This document shows positions 62,519 through 64,000 of a stretch of 64,000 nt of DNA, piece after piece (within the stretch, counting starts at the first letter, position 1; every line of letters begins with the position of its first letter). The translations under genes and the position numbers were made by a program. Source of the stretch: Micrococcus cohnii (GTDB lineage: Bacteria; Actinomycetota; Actinomycetes; Actinomycetales; Micrococcaceae); NCBI RefSeq assembly GCF_014205175.1, contig NZ_JACHNA010000001.1, positions 496,001-560,000 on the forward strand. Reading direction: 5' to 3'. The notes below the pieces were generated by a model. It was not told where the DNA came from. It did not search any database and was given only the letters and a program-made list of their open reading frames with translations.

Positions 62519-63327
62519 TGCGAGCCGCGCCCGCCACCGCCGAGGACGGCGTCCTCCCCGCCGCCGGGGCGGACACCCCGACGACGCCGTCGGCACCCGC
62601 CAGCGCGCGCCCCGCCCTGTCGACCCGGCTGGGCTTCATGGCGGCGGCCGTGATCGTGCGTCCGGCCATGCGCCTGCTGGTGCGCCAGCGCTGGGAGCAC
62701 GTCGAACGCATCCCACGTTCCGGCGCCATCCTTGCGGTGAACCACATCTCGGAGATCGACCCGGTCTCGATCGCCCACATGGTCTACAACCGGGGCATGC
62801 TGCCGACGTTCCTCGCGAAATCCGAGCTGTGGGACGTGCCCGTGCTGGGCACGGTCCTCGATGTGCTGGGCATGGTGCCGGTGCAGCGAGTGGGCGACGG
62901 CGGCCGTTCGCTCGAGGCTGCCCGAGGCGTCCTCGACCGCGGCGGCGCCGTCATCGTCTACCCCGAGGGCACCGTGACCCGCGATCCCGACGGGTGGCCG
63001 ATGGCGGGCCGCTCGGGGGCGGTGCGACTGGCCTTGCAGACCGGCGCTCCGCTCGTGCCGGTGGGGCAGTGGGGCATTCACCAGCTGCTTCCCTACCGGG
63101 CCCGTCGGCTCGCGGTGTGGCCGCGTAAGACCGCGCGCGTGCTCGTCGGGCATCCGGTCGATTTGTCGGACCTGCGGCAGTCTGCCGGCACGGCCTCAGC
63201 GCTGCGCGAGGGCACCGACCGCATGATGGAGGCCATCACCGACCTGGTCGGCCACCTGCGCGGCCAGAGGCCTCCCGAGCGGCGGTTCGACCCCCGCGGT
63301 CGCGGCGCGGCGGAGGTGCGCGCATGA
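62518..63327 (+). CDS. plsC: 1-acyl-sn-glycerol-3-phosphate acyltransferase
   Basis: 269 aa membrane-bound enzyme that adds the second acyl chain in phospholipid synthesis. The catalytic H-x4-D is in AVNHISEIDPVS. The second motif is VIVYPEGTVTRDPDGW. A polar N-terminus of about 38 residues precedes a hydrophobic segment near 40-60. The ATG overlaps the murA stop, and its stop overlaps gpsA. The set murA-plsC-gpsA is an operon linking wall and lipid synthesis. Confidence 0.92.
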   Translation: MRAAPATAEDGVLPAAGADTPTTPSAPASARPALSTRLGFMAAAVIVRPAMRLLVRQRWEHVERIPRSGAILAVNHISEIDPVSIAHMVYNRGMLPTFLAKSELWDVPVLGTVLDVLGMVPVQRVGDGGRSLEAARGVLDRGGAVIVYPEGTVTRDPDGWPMAGRSGAVRLALQTGAPLVPVGQWGIHQLLPYRARRLAVWPRKTARVLVGHPVDLSDLRQSAGTASALREGTDRMMEAITDLVGHLRGQRPPERRFDPRGRGAAEVRA

Positions 63328-64000
63328 GCCGGGCGGAGCGCGTCGCGGTGCTCGGCGCTGGCAGCTGGGGCACCGCGTTCGCCACTGTGCTGGGGCAGAG
63401 CACGGCGCCTGTCGGCGCGCGCGCCGAGCAGATTGTGCTGTGGTCCCGTCGTCCCGAGGTGGCCGAGTCCGTCACCACGCGGCACGAGAACCCCGAGTAT
63501 CTGCCTGACGTCGAGCTGCCGTCTCACGTTAGCGCCACGACCTCTCTCGAGGAGGCGGTACGCGAGAGCGGTGTGGTCGTGGTCGCGGTCCCCGCGCAGA
63601 CGGTGCGCGCCACGCTCGCACGGGTGCGTGATCACCTGGCCCCCGACGCGGTCGTGGTCTCGCTCGTCAAGGGCCTCGAGAGAGAGACGGACGCACGCAT
63701 GTCCGAGGTCTGCGCCGGCGAGCTGGACCTGGCCGAGGACCGGTTCGCCGTCGTCTCCGGACCCAATCTCGCCCTCGAGATCGCGCGGGGCGAACCCACC
63801 GCCACGGTTGTCGCCTCCCGATCGAACGCGACGGCCGAGCGGGTCGCCGCGCTCATGGCCGGACGCACGTTCCGCCCGTACACGAACCACGACGTCGTCG
63901 GCGTGGAGGTCGGCGGCGTGGTCAAGAACGTCATCGCCCTGGCGGTGGGGATCTGTGACGGCCAGGGGCTCGGGGACAACTCGAAGGCCTCCGTGATCAC
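63324..64000 (+). CDS. gpsA: glycerol-3-phosphate dehydrogenase [NAD(P)+], N-terminal part
   Basis: At least 225 codons; the gene runs off the window end. The Rossmann motif is VAVLGAGSWGTAFATVLG. Other family stretches are VVSLVKGLERETDARMSEV, VSGPNLALEIARGEPTATVV and VGVEVGGVVKNVIALAVGIC, where Lys is catalytic. It makes sn-glycerol-3-phosphate, the substrate of the acyltransferase pathway of plsC. The ATG overlaps the plsC stop. Confidence 0.95.
   Translation, partial: MSRAERVAVLGAGSWGTAFATVLGQSTAPVGARAEQIVLWSRRPEVAESVTTRHENPEYLPDVELPSHVSATTSLEEAVRESGVVVVAVPAQTVRATLARVRDHLAPDAVVVSLVKGLERETDARMSEVCAGELDLAEDRFAVVSGPNLALEIARGEPTATVVASRSNATAERVAALMAGRTFRPYTNHDVVGVEVGGVVKNVIALAVGICDGQGLGDNSKASVI

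Overview
The window is high-GC chromosomal DNA of an actinobacterium, most likely of the Micrococcaceae (Micrococcus, Kocuria and Arthrobacter relatives). The grounds are the GC-biased codon use, a NucS/EndoMS mismatch endonuclease, DUF3039 and DUF2017 proteins, an Mqo-type malate oxidase, a LtbR-type IclR regulator divergent from leuCD, and the order leuC-leuD-murA-plsC-gpsA. Genus is inference; no rRNA is present. Apart from one island (about 25.0-28.2 kb) the content is housekeeping, tightly packed, and no stretch over 300 bases lacks a gene.

Layout. 1-6.1 kb: F1Fo ATP synthase genes from the end of atpE to atpC, closed by a strong hairpin. 6.2-10.9 kb: nagA and nucS, a small zinc-ribbon-like protein, an AI-2E-type permease and a thioredoxin-fold/TPR protein. 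11-15.6 kb: a two-gene ABC exporter, a DUF3039 protein and an SF2 helicase. 15.6-18.5 kb: a lone AAA ATPase gene bracketed by a perfect 30-bp direct repeat, then pncA and pncB for NAD salvage. 18.5-23.9 kb: clpS, DUF2017, murI, a metallo-hydrolase, rph, rdgB and a BRCT exonuclease. 23.9-28.2 kb: an apparently inactive ADP-ribosylglycohydrolase-fold protein, then a broken toxin-immunity island: an HNH-type toxin frameshifted in a G8 run, a putative immunity gene frameshifted in a G6 run, and a SUKH gene with two in-frame stops. 28.2-37.3 kb: sbcDC, mqo, a peptide-binding lipoprotein, tRNA-Leu, a peroxiredoxin and tRNA-Lys. 37.5-47.1 kb: branched-chain amino acid genes ilvD, ilvBNC, leuB and ilvE with metG among them. 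47.2-52.2 kb: cstA with its small partner, an FAH-family hydrolase and gltX. 52.4-52.9 kb: tRNA-Gln and two identical tRNA-Glu genes. 53-57.8 kb: a pair of membrane-associated GTPases and thiL. 57.8-64 kb: ltbR, leuCD, murA, plsC and the start of gpsA.

How it works together. ilvD, ilvBNC, leuB, ilvE and leuCD with ltbR cover most of valine, isoleucine and leucine synthesis. pncB and pncA form a salvage operon. gltX sits beside tRNA-Gln and tRNA-Glu. A window-wide pattern stands out: about seventeen transcription units start with a TANNNT-like -10 box placed exactly 6 or 7 nt before the start codon, with no Shine-Dalgarno sequence. That is the signature of leaderless mRNAs, and it was used here to choose several start codons.
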